Of a stretch of 64,000 nucleotides of DNA, positions 17,753-26,524 are shown one piece after another. The position numbers and the translations under genes are program-made. Source of the DNA: Roseivirga spongicola (GTDB lineage: Bacteria > Bacteroidota > Bacteroidia > Cytophagales > Cyclobacteriaceae); contig NZ_LRPC01000028.1 of NCBI RefSeq assembly GCF_001592965.1, forward strand, positions 1-64,000, given 5' to 3'. Each line of letters begins with the position of its first letter. Positions within the stretch are counted from its first letter, which is position 1. The notes under the pieces are model-generated. The model did no database searches. It saw only the letters and a program-made list of their open reading frames with translations, and was not told the DNA's origin.

Positions 17753-19813
17753 ATGACAAAAACGGATTTCAAAAGACATACTGTAACGGCTGCTTTACCT
17801 TACGCCAACGGACCTGTGCATATAGGTCACTTAGCGGGTGTATATGTCCCAGCCGATATTTATGTGCGCTATTTGCGTTCTAAGGGAGAAGATGTAGCAT
17901 TCATTTGTGGTTCCGATGAGCACGGAATGGCCATAACCATGCGTGCCAGAAAAGAAGGAATTAACCCGCAAGAGATCGTAGATAAGTATCATAACATGAT
18001 CAAAGACAGTTTTGGTCAGTTGGGAATTTCTTTTGATATCTATTCAAGAACCTCTAATCAGGTTCATCATGAAACAGCTCAGGAGTTTTTCAAAACCCTT
18101 TATGATGATGGTAAATTCGAAGAACGCCAAAGCGAGCAGTATTACGATGAAGAGGCTAAGCAGTTTTTAGCCGACAGATACATTATTGGAACTTGTCCTA
18201 AGTGTAGTCATCCTTCAGCATATGGTGATCAGTGCGAAAATTGTGGTTCGTCATTAAACCCAACAGACCTGATTAACCCAAAGTCTACGCTTACCGGAAA
18301 CCCTCCTGTATTAAAGGAAACCAAGCACTGGTATTTGCCTTTGCAAGACTATGAAAAGTGGTTGAACCAGTGGATAGTAGAAGGACATAAGAGCGACTGG
18401 AAGTCGAATGTTTGGGGACAGTGTAAATCGTGGATCGATGGAGGCTTACAATCTAGAGCAATGACTCGTGATCTCGATTGGGGTATAAAAGTGCCAGTAA
18501 AAGGAGCTGAAGGAAAAGTCCTTTACGTGTGGTTCGATGCACCAATTGGCTATATTTCGGCTACTAAGGAATGGGCAACGGAAAAGGGAATTGATTGGGA
18601 ACCTTACTGGAAAGATAAGGACACCAAGCTGGTTCACTTTATCGGAAAGGATAATATCGTGTTCCACTGCATTATCTTCCCAGCCATTCTAAAGGCTCAT
18701 GGTGATTATATTTTACCTGATAATGTACCAGCCAATGAATTCTTGAACCTTGAGAGTGACAAGATTTCAACCTCAAGAAACTGGGCTGTTTGGTTACACG
18801 AATATTTAGAGGAGCTTCCTGGCAAGCAAGATGTATTGCGTTACGCGCTTTGTGCTAATGCTCCGGAAACCAAAGACAATGACTTTACCTGGAAAGACTT
18901 TCAGGCTAGAAATAACAGCGAATTAGTAGCCATCCTCGGTAACTTTGTGAATCGTGCTGTGGTGTTGACTCACAAGTATTTTGAAGGGAAAGTGCCTGAG
19001 AGGGGAGAGCTTTTCGATATCGATTCAGAAGTGCTTAACGCTTTAGGTCAGGTGCCTAAAAAGGTAGGCGATTCTATCGAAAGATATCGCTTCAGAGAGG
19101 CATTAGCTGAGATGATGGACTTGGCTAGAATTGGTAACAAATACTTAGCTGACACCGAGCCTTGGAAGCTGATCAAAACAGATGAGGAAAGAGTAAAGAC
19201 TATTCTGAATATTGCTTTACAATTGGTCGCCAACCTTTCAATTGTTGCTGAACCATTTATTCCTTTCAGCACAGATAAGCTTAGAGACTTTTTGAACCTT
19301 GGTGAACTCGATTGGTCGAGTGCAGGTTCTGATGAGCTTTTAGCTGCCGGACATCAATTAGAAAAAGCGCAGTTGCTCTTCGATAAAATCGAAGACAAAA
19401 CCATAGAAGAACAAGTACAAAAACTAGAAAATACTAAGAAACAGAACGAGATGGAGAATAAGGAAATAGAAGTAGCGCCATTGAAAGATACTATCGTATT
19501 TGATGACTTTATGAAGCTCGATTTAAGGGTAGGAACTATCCTTGAAGCTAAGAAAGTTGAAAAGTCGAATAAACTACTTCAGTTTTTAGTAGATACTGGA
19601 GTTGATAAAAGAACCATTTTGAGTGGAATTGCTAAACATTATTCTCCAGAAGAAATGATTGGTAAGCAAGTGACCATTGTGGCTAATTTGGCACCAAGAC
19701 CAATGATGGGTACTGTTTCAGAAGGAATGATTCTTATGGCCGAAGATGCTGAGGGTAACCTTAGACTCATTCAGCCAAATGAAAACGTAAACCCTGGTTC
19801 TACCGTTAGTTAG
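17753..19813 (+). CDS. metG: Methionyl-tRNA synthetase
   Basis: 686 residues from ATG 17753; the longer frame to 17645 has no homology-like content. HIGH motif [14 protein letters not shown], zinc knuckles [25 protein letters not shown]-type loop [12 protein letters not shown], anticodon-binding helices, and an appended C-terminal tRNA-binding OB-fold ([20 protein letters not shown]...[11 protein letters not shown]). This is the full bacterial dimeric architecture. Charges tRNA-Met and initiator tRNA. Confidence 0.97.
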   Translation: MTKTDFKRHTVTAALPYANGPVHIGHLAGVYVPADIYVRYLRSKGEDVAFICGSDEHGMAITMRARKEGINPQEIVDKYHNMIKDSFGQLGISFDIYSRTSNQVHHETAQEFFKTLYDDGKFEERQSEQYYDEEAKQFLADRYIIGTCPKCSHPSAYGDQCENCGSSLNPTDLINPKSTLTGNPPVLKETKHWYLPLQDYEKWLNQWIVEGHKSDWKSNVWGQCKSWIDGGLQSRAMTRDLDWGIKVPVKGAEGKVLYVWFDAPIGYISATKEWATEKGIDWEPYWKDKDTKLVHFIGKDNIVFHCIIFPAILKAHGDYILPDNVPANEFLNLESDKISTSRNWAVWLHEYLEELPGKQDVLRYALCANAPETKDNDFTWKDFQARNNSELVAILGNFVNRAVVLTHKYFEGKVPERGELFDIDSEVLNALGQVPKKVGDSIERYRFREALAEMMDLARIGNKYLADTEPWKLIKTDEERVKTILNIALQLVANLSIVAEPFIPFSTDKLRDFLNLGELDWSSAGSDELLAAGHQLEKAQLLFDKIEDKTIEEQVQKLENTKKQNEMENKEIEVAPLKDTIVFDDFMKLDLRVGTILEAKKVEKSNKLLQFLVDTGVDKRTILSGIAKHYSPEEMIGKQVTIVANLAPRPMMGTVSEGMILMAEDAEGNLRLIQPNENVNPGSTVS

Positions 19814-19964
19814 TTTAAGGTTTAAAGTTATTGTTTAATGTGTTCTCCTCCGAAGGAGGGTATTCGTGCAAACCGCAATTAACTGTGGCTCAATGTCCCC
19901 CGCTGGCGGGGGAAGGGGGTGGACATAGACTTTAAACCTTAAACCCTGAACATAAAACAGTTCT
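19814..19964. repeat. Intergenic palindromes and TTTAAGGTT-type tract
   Basis: Includes CCTCCGAAGGAGG at 19847-19859, the perfect CCCCCGC/GCGGGGG pair at 19897-19912, and TTTAAACCTTAAACCCTGAAC-like low-complexity words on both sides. Resembles other GC-rich spacer palindromes in the window. No T-run terminator. Confidence 0.6.
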
Positions 19965-21191
19965 ATGAAAATTAACGCCCAACGCTTACTGGAAAACCTT
20001 GATCGCTATGCGCAAATAGGGAAGATGGGCAGTATTGGCGTTGAGCGTATTGCTCTATCTGAAGAAGATAAACGAGCTCGCGACTTATTAAAAGCCCAAA
20101 TGATTGATGCTGGATTGCAAGTTCACATCGATCAGTTGGGGAATATGAATGGTATTCGCAAAGGTAAAAGAGAGGGGAATCCAGTTGCTTTTGGCTCACA
20201 TTTAGATACTGTCTATTCTGGAGGAAGGTATGATGGTGCACTGGGTGTTCTTGCTGGTTTGGAACTCATTCAAACCTTAAATGACAATCAGATTGAGACA
20301 GAGAAGCCTCTTGCGTTGGTGAACTTTACCAATGAAGAGGGAGTGAGGTTTGCACCAGACATGATGGGCAGTCATGTCCATGCTGGTATGGCCGACCTCT
20401 CCGATATTCTCAACTCACCTGCTTATGACAATCCCAATGAAACAGTAGGGAGTTGCCTGAAATCCATAGGATATGATGGTGAAATGGAACCTGGAGCCAT
20501 TCAATTCGATGCATTTTATGAGCTGCACATTGAGCAAGGACCAGTTTTAGAGCTAGAACAAATTGATATTGGAGTGGTGGAGCAGGTTCAGGGAATATAC
20601 TGGACACGGTATAAAGTTCTGGGTGAGGCGAATCACGCAGGAACCACGCCTGTTTATTACCGAAAAGATGCTGGTTTTGCCGCTGCAAAAATTCAGCAAT
20701 TCATAGGTAAATACACCAGAAGGAAAGAAGGTAAAGTGTTAACTACAGTCGGGTCGGTTAAGCTCTCGCCAGATGCAATCAATATAGTACCAGAGTCTGC
20801 TGTATTTACTTTAGATGTAAGAAGTACCGATGAAGCACTGCTTCGCAAAGCCCAAAAGCGAATTGATAAGTATATAGAAGAGACCGTTGAGGCTGATGAA
20901 TTGAATTTCGAAAGAGAGGAATTGGTTCGGTTTAGTCCTGTTCGTTTTCCCCTTAGTATGACGGACAGTGTGCAAATTGCTACACAGTCTCTAGGGCTAA
21001 CTTATAAAAGAATGTCAAGTGGTGCTGGGCATGATGCTCAGATGATGGCCCATTTTTGTCCATCAACCATGATTTTCATCCCAAGTGTACGAGGCATTAG
21101 TCACAATGTGGAAGAGTTCTCTCACGATAAAGATGTGGAGAATGGGGCGAATGTTTTGTTGGCAGCTGTTTTAAGGAAGTCTAGCAGTTAA
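19965..21191 (+). CDS. Zn-dependent M20 amidohydrolase (N-carbamoyl-L-amino acid hydrolase/allantoate amidohydrolase family)
   Basis: 408 residues, cytoplasmic. Di-metal ligands and catalytic residues appear in order: GSHLDTVYSGGRYDGALG (His, Asp), FTNEEGVRF (Glu-Glu), ELHIEQGP (His) and RGISHNVEEF (last His). GEANHAGTTP marks the dimerisation domain. This family splits N-carbamoyl amino acids or ureido acids; which substrate cannot be read from sequence. No hydantoinase or allantoin genes are adjacent. Confidence 0.9.
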   Translation: MKINAQRLLENLDRYAQIGKMGSIGVERIALSEEDKRARDLLKAQMIDAGLQVHIDQLGNMNGIRKGKREGNPVAFGSHLDTVYSGGRYDGALGVLAGLELIQTLNDNQIETEKPLALVNFTNEEGVRFAPDMMGSHVHAGMADLSDILNSPAYDNPNETVGSCLKSIGYDGEMEPGAIQFDAFYELHIEQGPVLELEQIDIGVVEQVQGIYWTRYKVLGEANHAGTTPVYYRKDAGFAAAKIQQFIGKYTRRKEGKVLTTVGSVKLSPDAINIVPESAVFTLDVRSTDEALLRKAQKRIDKYIEETVEADELNFEREELVRFSPVRFPLSMTDSVQIATQSLGLTYKRMSSGAGHDAQMMAHFCPSTMIFIPSVRGISHNVEEFSHDKDVENGANVLLAAVLRKSSS

Positions 21192-21202
21192 ATGTTCTTG
21201 CT

Positions 21203-21883
21203 TTAAGCATACTTCAAATACCGTTCATTAGTCCATCGGTATCCCCATTGCATCATTTCATAGAATATGATGGCATATAAAACCGTAATTGTGCTGAACA
21301 TAGCAAAGAGTAAGCCTGGAATTAGGCGATTTGTTTGGTAGAATATGTCGGTTAGAATTCCGAAGCCTTGTCCAAATAAGGTGAATGAAAACGCAGTATA
21401 CATTCCGTAAACGGAAAATACAAAAGACTTTTTTCTCCATTTTTTAGTGCCAGAGTATAACGCTAGTAAAAGAATAATAGCCTCAATCATTCCAAGTAGG
21501 TAAAAGTAGATCTTGTAATAAGTACCGTTCTCAAAAGGTAGAATCGTATCGCCTATTAAGTAGAAGAATAATAGGATTGCAAGTGTTCTTAAAGCTTTGA
21601 CACTGGCAATGTAATCGAAAACTATATCTACCAATTTATCTCTGCTGAGCTTTGAAAAGCTTTTTCTAAATTCATCTTCCATTACAGAAAAGCCCATTAC
21701 CCCAAAGCCAGCGTGAACCTCATGGATAGCCTTAGAGATTGATTTATTTGGGTTTTTCTCCATTTTAGCCTCAACAGCAGAAGCCACATGATCTAGAATC
21801 TCCATCTCTATTTCAATATGAGTAAAGCCTCTGGAGTGAATGAATTTCTTGATTTCAGTTATTTGATCTTGTGCTAGTTTCAT
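21203..21883 (-). CDS. HAAS-like membrane protein A of a PadR-linked cassette
   Basis: 226 residues. Cytoplasmic N-terminal ~80 residues hold the motif EMEILDHVASAVEAK...HEVHAGFG, followed by about five hydrophobic segments (TLAILLFFYLIGDTIL, YKIYFYLLGMIEAIILLLAL and others). The N-domain aligns by eye with those of the two upstream genes (E-x-x-DH-[IV]-x-[ST]). Such helical domains in front of membrane helices next to PadR genes are known as HAAS (former DUF1700); the family assignment is by resemblance. Overlaps the previous gene by 4 bp. Confidence 0.7.
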   Translation of the reverse strand: MKLAQDQITEIKKFIHSRGFTHIEIEMEILDHVASAVEAKMEKNPNKSISKAIHEVHAGFGVMGFSVMEDEFRKSFSKLSRDKLVDIVFDYIASVKALRTLAILLFFYLIGDTILPFENGTYYKIYFYLLGMIEAIILLLALYSGTKKWRKKSFVFSVYGMYTAFSFTLFGQGFGILTDIFYQTNRLIPGLLFAMFSTITVLYAIIFYEMMQWGYRWTNERYLKYA

Positions 21884-22572
21884 AGTGCTGGCTTTAGTTT
21901 ACTGTTGATCATTGATACCTTGATGGCGGCTATTTCAGATATAACCACAAATGTGATTAGAAAGGCGGATAGGGGGAGGTAGATATAATAGTAATCCTCC
22001 CCAAATGCATCGCGGAGTAGATTCACACAATTGCTTAGTAAAACTGGATTCAAGACCCATGCCAGTGAGGTTGTATTGGCTAAACTACGCTTATATGGTT
22101 TGTTGAGCGACTTACAAGACTTTCTATAACTTATAATTATACAAGACTGAACTATTATGGCAGAAGCAAAACTTAAGAGTATGAAAATCAGTGATACTGT
22201 TTTCTCGTTAAACACGGTATTGAGCCAATATATAGAGACAAAAGCAGCTAGTAAATAGATAAATATGGGCCAACGGAAATATGTCTTTAGCTCTTGCAAG
22301 AAAAGGCTTCTGTGAGCAGAATTGTAGGCATACGCTTTTTTATTCCTAATTTTTCTCAAACCCGTTTCTCCACCACACTGGTGGTAGAAGGCATTCAAAT
22401 GATCAACAATGCTAATTTCATAGTTAGTATTCTCCTCAAAGCTAGTTGCTATGTGATCGAACATTTCCTCGTAAAGCTCTTCTGTGTTGAACTTATGAAG
22501 AAGAAGAAACTCTTGGATATGGTAAGCTTCTCTCGGGGTAATCTGATTGTGAGTAGTTAAAAGGCTTTCCAT
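21880..22572 (-). CDS. HAAS-like membrane protein B of a PadR-linked cassette
   Basis: 230 residues. N-domain motif EEMFDHIATSFEENTNYEIS...NAFYHQCGGETGLRKI, then a basic segment and four hydrophobic helices (IFIYLLAAFVSIYWL, LIFILLSFASAIIVQSCIII, PLSAFLITFVVISEI). Same plan as its neighbours but diverged in the membrane part. Stop-start overlaps on both sides (4 bp with A, 1 bp with C) show translational coupling. Confidence 0.7.
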   Translation of the reverse strand: MESLLTTHNQITPREAYHIQEFLLLHKFNTEELYEEMFDHIATSFEENTNYEISIVDHLNAFYHQCGGETGLRKIRNKKAYAYNSAHRSLFLQELKTYFRWPIFIYLLAAFVSIYWLNTVFNEKTVSLIFILLSFASAIIVQSCIIISYRKSCKSLNKPYKRSLANTTSLAWVLNPVLLSNCVNLLRDAFGEDYYYIYLPLSAFLITFVVISEIAAIKVSMINSKLKPAL

Positions 22573-23255
22573 TAGTTCAATGCTTGAATTTGCAACCTAA
22601 ATTCTTCTTTGTAGAGTTTCTGACTGCTAATGAAGAACAGGATCAGTAGCACTGTTCCTGGAATAGTTAAAATAGGAGAATTGACCCATTTCATAAGTAA
22701 TTCCGATCCGCCAGATAATGTGAAAAGCTGAAAAACAACATTTGGGATAGAAATGAATAGGGACATGTCGTTGCCTAAAACTGAATATACTTGCGAGGTT
22801 TTATAGTATTTTTTCTTTGTCTTGCATTGATAAGAATACCAGAGAATTCTAGACATAAATACAAAAACGAGAATGAACCATAGGGCAAGAGATATCCCAA
22901 AAAGCTTAGAATTATTGATGTAAAGACTTGAGATGTAAACCACTCCAGATACACCAGCTGTTATAATCATGTTAGGCCAGCCCAAAAGGTAGCTCATTAA
23001 TATTTGAAAGAAACGCTTCCAGATGAGCTTCCTGCGCGCATTCATCTGAGTTTTTTCAATAGAAAGTATCTTCTTAACTCCGCCAAAACTGGGTTGGACT
23101 TCATCCCGAATATGCTCCTGAAGGGTTTGAGTCTTATCTTTTCTGTTTTCAAATGATGATAAAATATGATCTTCCATTTCATAGAAGAATTCCCTCGTCA
23201 TTACACCAATGGCTTGAAGGTATTTGCCAATAATATCATGTTGATTCATACTCAT
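22572..23255 (-). CDS. HAAS-like membrane protein C of a PadR-linked cassette
   Basis: 227 residues. N-domain YEMEDHILSSFENRKDKTQT...VQPSFGGVKKILSIEK, then basic residues and four transmembrane segments (FQILMSYLLGWPNMIITAG, LALWFILVFVFMSRILW, PGTVLLILFFIS). First membrane gene after padR, overlapping it by 4 bp (ATGA). A second possible ATG lies two codons in. Likely membrane partner that senses or relays an envelope state to PadR control; this is inference from family context. Confidence 0.7.
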   Translation of the reverse strand: MSMNQHDIIGKYLQAIGVMTREFFYEMEDHILSSFENRKDKTQTLQEHIRDEVQPSFGGVKKILSIEKTQMNARRKLIWKRFFQILMSYLLGWPNMIITAGVSGVVYISSLYINNSKLFGISLALWFILVFVFMSRILWYSYQCKTKKKYYKTSQVYSVLGNDMSLFISIPNVVFQLFTLSGGSELLMKWVNSPILTIPGTVLLILFFISSQKLYKEEFRLQIQALN

Positions 23256-23590
23256 CCCAATCCAAGTTTAGGGTTCAACACTTTTTGTAGGTTTACTAGA
23301 AAATCTTCTAGTTCAGAGACTTTTGCTTTAGCCTCGGCATTGCCTTCTTTGGTTAGGGAGTAGTATTTGCGAACTCGGCCATCAACCTGCTGAGTTTCTG
23401 TGGTTAGGTAGCCTTCTGCTTCTAACTTATGGAGAGTGGGGTAGAGGGCTCCTTCGGTAAGTTTAAATTCACCAGCAGTGAGCTGCTTTACTTTTTGGGT
23501 GATTTCATAGCCATACATCTTTTCTTGCTCTTCTAATAGTCGAAGAACAATAGTGGCTAAGCTTCCCTTTAGCAATTTACTTGAAGACAT
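23252..23590 (-). CDS. PadR family transcriptional regulator
   Basis: 112 residues from ATG 23590 (MSSSKLLKGSLATIVLRLLE); a TTG two codons upstream is not needed. The winged-helix pattern MYGYEITQKVKQL...LTEGALYPTLHKLEAEGYL and the wing VDGRVRKYYSLTKEG are diagnostic. Short PadR-s2 type. It heads a four-gene leftward operon with three membrane proteins and probably represses it through the palindrome 8 bp upstream. Confidence 0.93.
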   Translation of the reverse strand: MSSSKLLKGSLATIVLRLLEEQEKMYGYEITQKVKQLTAGEFKLTEGALYPTLHKLEAEGYLTTETQQVDGRVRKYYSLTKEGNAEAKAKVSELEDFLVNLQKVLNPKLGLG

Positions 23591-23598
23591 ATACAAGT

Positions 23599-23634
23599 AT
23601 ACCTAATTTTCTTATGTATAAGAAAATTAGGTAT
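23599..23634. promoter_or_regulatory. Probable PadR operator: perfect 16-bp inverted repeat
   Basis: Arms ATACCTAATTTTCTTA and TAAGAAAATTAGGTAT are exact reverse complements around TGTA. It starts 8 bp upstream of the padR ATG, where a repressor would block the promoter. A T-run is lacking, so it is not a terminator for the upstream pth gene. Confidence 0.8.
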
Positions 23635-23686
23635 GTGTTTGTTCAAAGTTCAAACGTTGAACTTAAAACATGAAACATAGAACTAA

Positions 23687-24247
23687 CTAGTCATTGTACT
23701 CTGTCATGGTTCTGATGATGCCAATGGTGCAGAAGCTATAAATCATGTCTATAGCCTTATCCATGGCGAATGGTAGTTCATCAAATTCTTGTTTCGTGAA
23801 TTTCCCTAGTACATAATCAACTTGTCGACCTTTTGCAAAGTCATCACCAATACCAAATTTAAGGCGAGGATAGTTTTGTCCACCTGTGAGATCTTCAATG
23901 TTCTTGAGCCCGTTGTGGCCAGCACTAGAGCCTTTTGCACGCATTCTCAACTTACCGAAAGGAATGGCAATATCATCTACTATCACTAGACAGTTTTCCT
24001 TTGACACGTTTAGCTCATTCATCCAGTGGCGCATGGCTTTGCCGCTTAGGTTCATATACGTGGTAGGCTTAATCATATGAATGGTTCTGCCTTTGTGCTT
24101 TGCTTCTGCATGATAAGCTAGGCGAGACATTTCAAAGTTGACACCTTTTTGGTCTGCCAGACGATCTAGCGTTAGAAAGCCAATATTATGACGCGTAAGC
24201 TCATATTCGGGGCCTATATTCCCCAGTCCGATGATGAGGTATTTCAT
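23687..24247 (-). CDS. pth: Peptidyl-tRNA hydrolase
   Basis: 186 residues (MKYLIIGLGNIGPEYELTRHNIGF). Catalytic His in TRHNIGF, Asp in IVDDIAIPFGKLRM, and the GSSAGHNGLKNI block are all present. Recycles stalled peptidyl-tRNA. Leftward, downstream of rplY and prs, the usual Bacteroidota neighbourhood; a terminator separates it from rplY. Confidence 0.97.
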   Translation of the reverse strand: MKYLIIGLGNIGPEYELTRHNIGFLTLDRLADQKGVNFEMSRLAYHAEAKHKGRTIHMIKPTTYMNLSGKAMRHWMNELNVSKENCLVIVDDIAIPFGKLRMRAKGSSAGHNGLKNIEDLTGGQNYPRLKFGIGDDFAKGRQVDYVLGKFTKQEFDELPFAMDKAIDMIYSFCTIGIIRTMTEYND

Positions 24248-24324
24248 GAAATCTAAGTTTCAAGTTTGTTTTCAATGCTCAAAGTAAGCAGTCAGTATTT
24301 ATACTTTAAACTTTGAACGGTATT

Positions 24325-24358
24325 AAATAAAAAATCCTGCCCAAAATTGAGCAGGATT
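24325..24358 (-). terminator. Terminator after rplY
   Basis: On the minus strand AATCCTGC...GCAGGATT forms an 8-bp stem followed by TTTTTATTTAAT. Lies about 25 bp after the rplY stop. Confidence 0.8.
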
Positions 24359-24380
24359 CATTTCTAAGATTTTATCTGAA

Positions 24381-24986
24381 TTACTCAGCGCTATCATCTT
24401 CAGCTTCGGCAGCTTCAAGCTCTTCGGCAGATTTACCTCTAAGTGCTCTTGGAATAGCTACGTTCACTACTGTTACGATTGGGCTAGTTAAGAACTCGAA
24501 GTTCTCTGTTGGCAATTCACCAACTTTAATAGCCTTACCAATTCTTAAGTTAGTTACATCAATCTCGATTACCTCTGGCATATCTTTAGGCAACGCTTTG
24601 ATGGCTAGTTTAGGGTTCTTAATAATTAAAGTACCACCATTCTTAACACCAACTGCATTTCCTACAGTTTTAACAGGGATATTCATTTTAATAGGAGTAC
24701 CTCTGAACAATTGTAGCAAGTCTACGTGCAATAAAGCCTCACTTACTGGATGCCATTGCGACTCTTGAATAATTGTTTCATAGATTTCACCCTCTATGTT
24801 CAACTTGATGAAACAAGCTTCTGGAGTGTACAATACAGGCTTAAATTGAATAGCAGGAGCATAAAAATGCACTTGCGTATCGCCACCATATAAAACACCT
24901 GGTACATTACCTTCAGCTCTTAGTCTGTTAGACTCAGTTTTTCCGAGATTTGCTCTTTTAAACCCTATAATCTCTACTTCTCTCAT
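24381..24986 (-). CDS. rplY: 50S ribosomal protein L25/general stress protein Ctc
   Basis: 201 residues. N-terminal L25 domain that binds 5S rRNA (FKRANLGKTESNRLRAEGNVPGVLYG) and C-terminal TL5/Ctc beta domain (LLHVDLLQLFRGTPIKMNIPV), with an acidic tail. Length matches the two-domain Ctc form. Located 12 bp downstream of prs, as in many bacteria, so co-transcribed. Confidence 0.95.
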   Translation of the reverse strand: MREVEIIGFKRANLGKTESNRLRAEGNVPGVLYGGDTQVHFYAPAIQFKPVLYTPEACFIKLNIEGEIYETIIQESQWHPVSEALLHVDLLQLFRGTPIKMNIPVKTVGNAVGVKNGGTLIIKNPKLAIKALPKDMPEVIEIDVTNLRIGKAIKVGELPTENFEFLTSPIVTVVNVAIPRALRGKSAEELEAAEAEDDSAE

Positions 24987-24998
24987 TGTATATAATTG

Positions 24999-25937
24999 TT
25001 AAATAAATAATTGACTAATTGAACCATCCGTGGTGATGTTCTTAATGGCTTTCGCGAAAAGCTCTGCCACTGTTAATACACGGATTTTAGAAGACTCTTG
25101 CTTGAGTGGAATAGTATCGGTTACTACCAATTCATCTAATACAGAACCTTCAATATTTTCATAGGCTTTGCCAGAAAGCACTGGGTGAGTACATACTGCT
25201 CTTACAGATTTTGCTCCTTCATCCATACAGATTTTAGCAGCCTTACAAAGCGTGCCACCTGTATCTACAAGGTCATCTATAAGCACTACATTTTTGCCTT
25301 CTACACTACCAATAATTCGCATTTCGGCAACCTCATTTGGTCTTTTACGGTGCTTATCAATCACCACCATTTCAGCATTAAAGTGCTGCGCGAACTCTCT
25401 AGTTCTTTTCACACCTCCAACATCTGGAGAAGCAAAAAGCAGGTTGTCTAGGTTTAGACTACGTAGGTAAGGAACAAATATGGCCGAACCGTCTAGATGG
25501 TCTACCGGAATGTCAAAGAAGCCTTGAATCTGGCCAGCGTGTAAATCGCAAGTCATAATTCTATCGGCACCAGCAGCTGTTAGAATGTTGGCAACCAATT
25601 TAGCACCAATGGCTATTCTTGGTTTGTCTTTTCTGTCCTGACGGGCATAACCGAAGTACGGAAGTACAGCAATTACTTTATAAGCACTGGCTCTTTTGGC
25701 AGCGTCAATCATTAAACATAGCTCCAACAAGTTTTCTGCTGGTGCCATAGTAGATTGTACCAAAAATACGTTTGCCCCACGAATGGATTCAGTGAAGTAA
25801 GGAGCCATTTCTCCGTCAGAGAATGTTTGCAGTTTTATTCCGCCTAATCCCTGTCCGAAGAACTCACCGATCTTCTTCCCAAGGTCTGCTGAACCATTTC
25901 CTGCAAAAATTTTGTGTTCTCTGGATGTATTACTCAC
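24999..25937 (-). CDS. prs: Ribose-phosphate pyrophosphokinase
   Basis: 312 residues starting at GTG 25937. Motifs: ATP-binding LPYFGYARQDRKDKPR, metal/ATP segment TCDLHAGQIQGFFDIPVDHL, and PRPP loop VVLIDDLVDTGGTLCKAA. Makes PRPP for nucleotide, His and Trp synthesis. First gene of the prs-rplY unit, with a promoter box just upstream. Confidence 0.97.
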   Translation of the reverse strand: MSNTSREHKIFAGNGSADLGKKIGEFFGQGLGGIKLQTFSDGEMAPYFTESIRGANVFLVQSTMAPAENLLELCLMIDAAKRASAYKVIAVLPYFGYARQDRKDKPRIAIGAKLVANILTAAGADRIMTCDLHAGQIQGFFDIPVDHLDGSAIFVPYLRSLNLDNLLFASPDVGGVKRTREFAQHFNAEMVVIDKHRKRPNEVAEMRIIGSVEGKNVVLIDDLVDTGGTLCKAAKICMDEGAKSVRAVCTHPVLSGKAYENIEGSVLDELVVTDTIPLKQESSKIRVLTVAELFAKAIKNITTDGSISQLFI

Positions 25938-25957
25938 AATGCCTAATTTTCGAGCTG

Positions 25958-25965
25958 CAAAGGTA
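25958..25965 (-). promoter_or_regulatory. -7 promoter box TACCTTTG for prs
   Basis: Exact TAnnTTTG on the minus strand, continuing TACCTTTGCAGC as at metG, 20 bp before the GTG start. The -33 element is weak. Confidence 0.6.
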
Positions 25966-26031
25966 GGGAAAATAATGAATTTATAATTGTTTCTCGAAAA
26001 CAGATTTTACCTCCAATTTAGGATGTGAGTC

Positions 26032-26499
26032 TTATTGGGTTTTCGCTATGGTAAAAGTAGCAGTAAGGCCAACGCAAAAGTTTCGTGGGAGCTTATGAAC
26101 GCCAAAAATAGCCCTAGTATGTGTGCCTTTTTCTTCCAAAACCTTCGCGAATAGATCAGATGCTCCATTCACTACTTTCGGTGCATCGTCCCAATCTTCT
26201 GCCGACTGATAATAGGCATCAAACTGATTAAGCCCGATAACTCTGTCGAAGCCTACTTTCGCTTTTATTTGAGATAATACGTTTAGAGCACATAGCTGCA
26301 TGGCCTTGTAACCATCTTCTGTTGTAATTGACTCTCCCAAGCGCCCTTGATAGAGATACTCTTTGTTCAGAATTGGGAACTGAATGGCCACATAGGCAAT
26401 TTGCTCGCGGATATTTACCGAAACATAACTCCCTCCAGGAGTAGATACTTCGGGTAATATAAGTCCTAGTTCTTTAAGTCGTTCTTCGGGTGTTGCCAT
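26032..26499 (-). CDS. RidA/YjgF-family protein
   Basis: 155 residues, cytoplasmic. The pattern EERLKELGLILPEVSTPGGSYV...LYQGRLGE...AMQLCALNVLSQIKAKVG and C-terminal RAIFGVHKLPRNFCVGLTATF fits the longer RidA subgroup. RidA proteins hydrolyse reactive enamine/imine intermediates; some subgroups have other roles, so the substrate is open. 25 bp downstream of the M1 gene. Confidence 0.88.
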   Translation of the reverse strand: MATPEERLKELGLILPEVSTPGGSYVSVNIREQIAYVAIQFPILNKEYLYQGRLGESITTEDGYKAMQLCALNVLSQIKAKVGFDRVIGLNQFDAYYQSAEDWDDAPKVVNGASDLFAKVLEEKGTHTRAIFGVHKLPRNFCVGLTATFTIAKTQ

Positions 26500-26524
26500 T
26501 TTATCAATTGCCCTTGATTAGTTC

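Noticed and set aside
23599-23634. Terminator of pth
   Set aside because: The palindrome has no T-run on the minus strand and abuts padR; an operator fits better.
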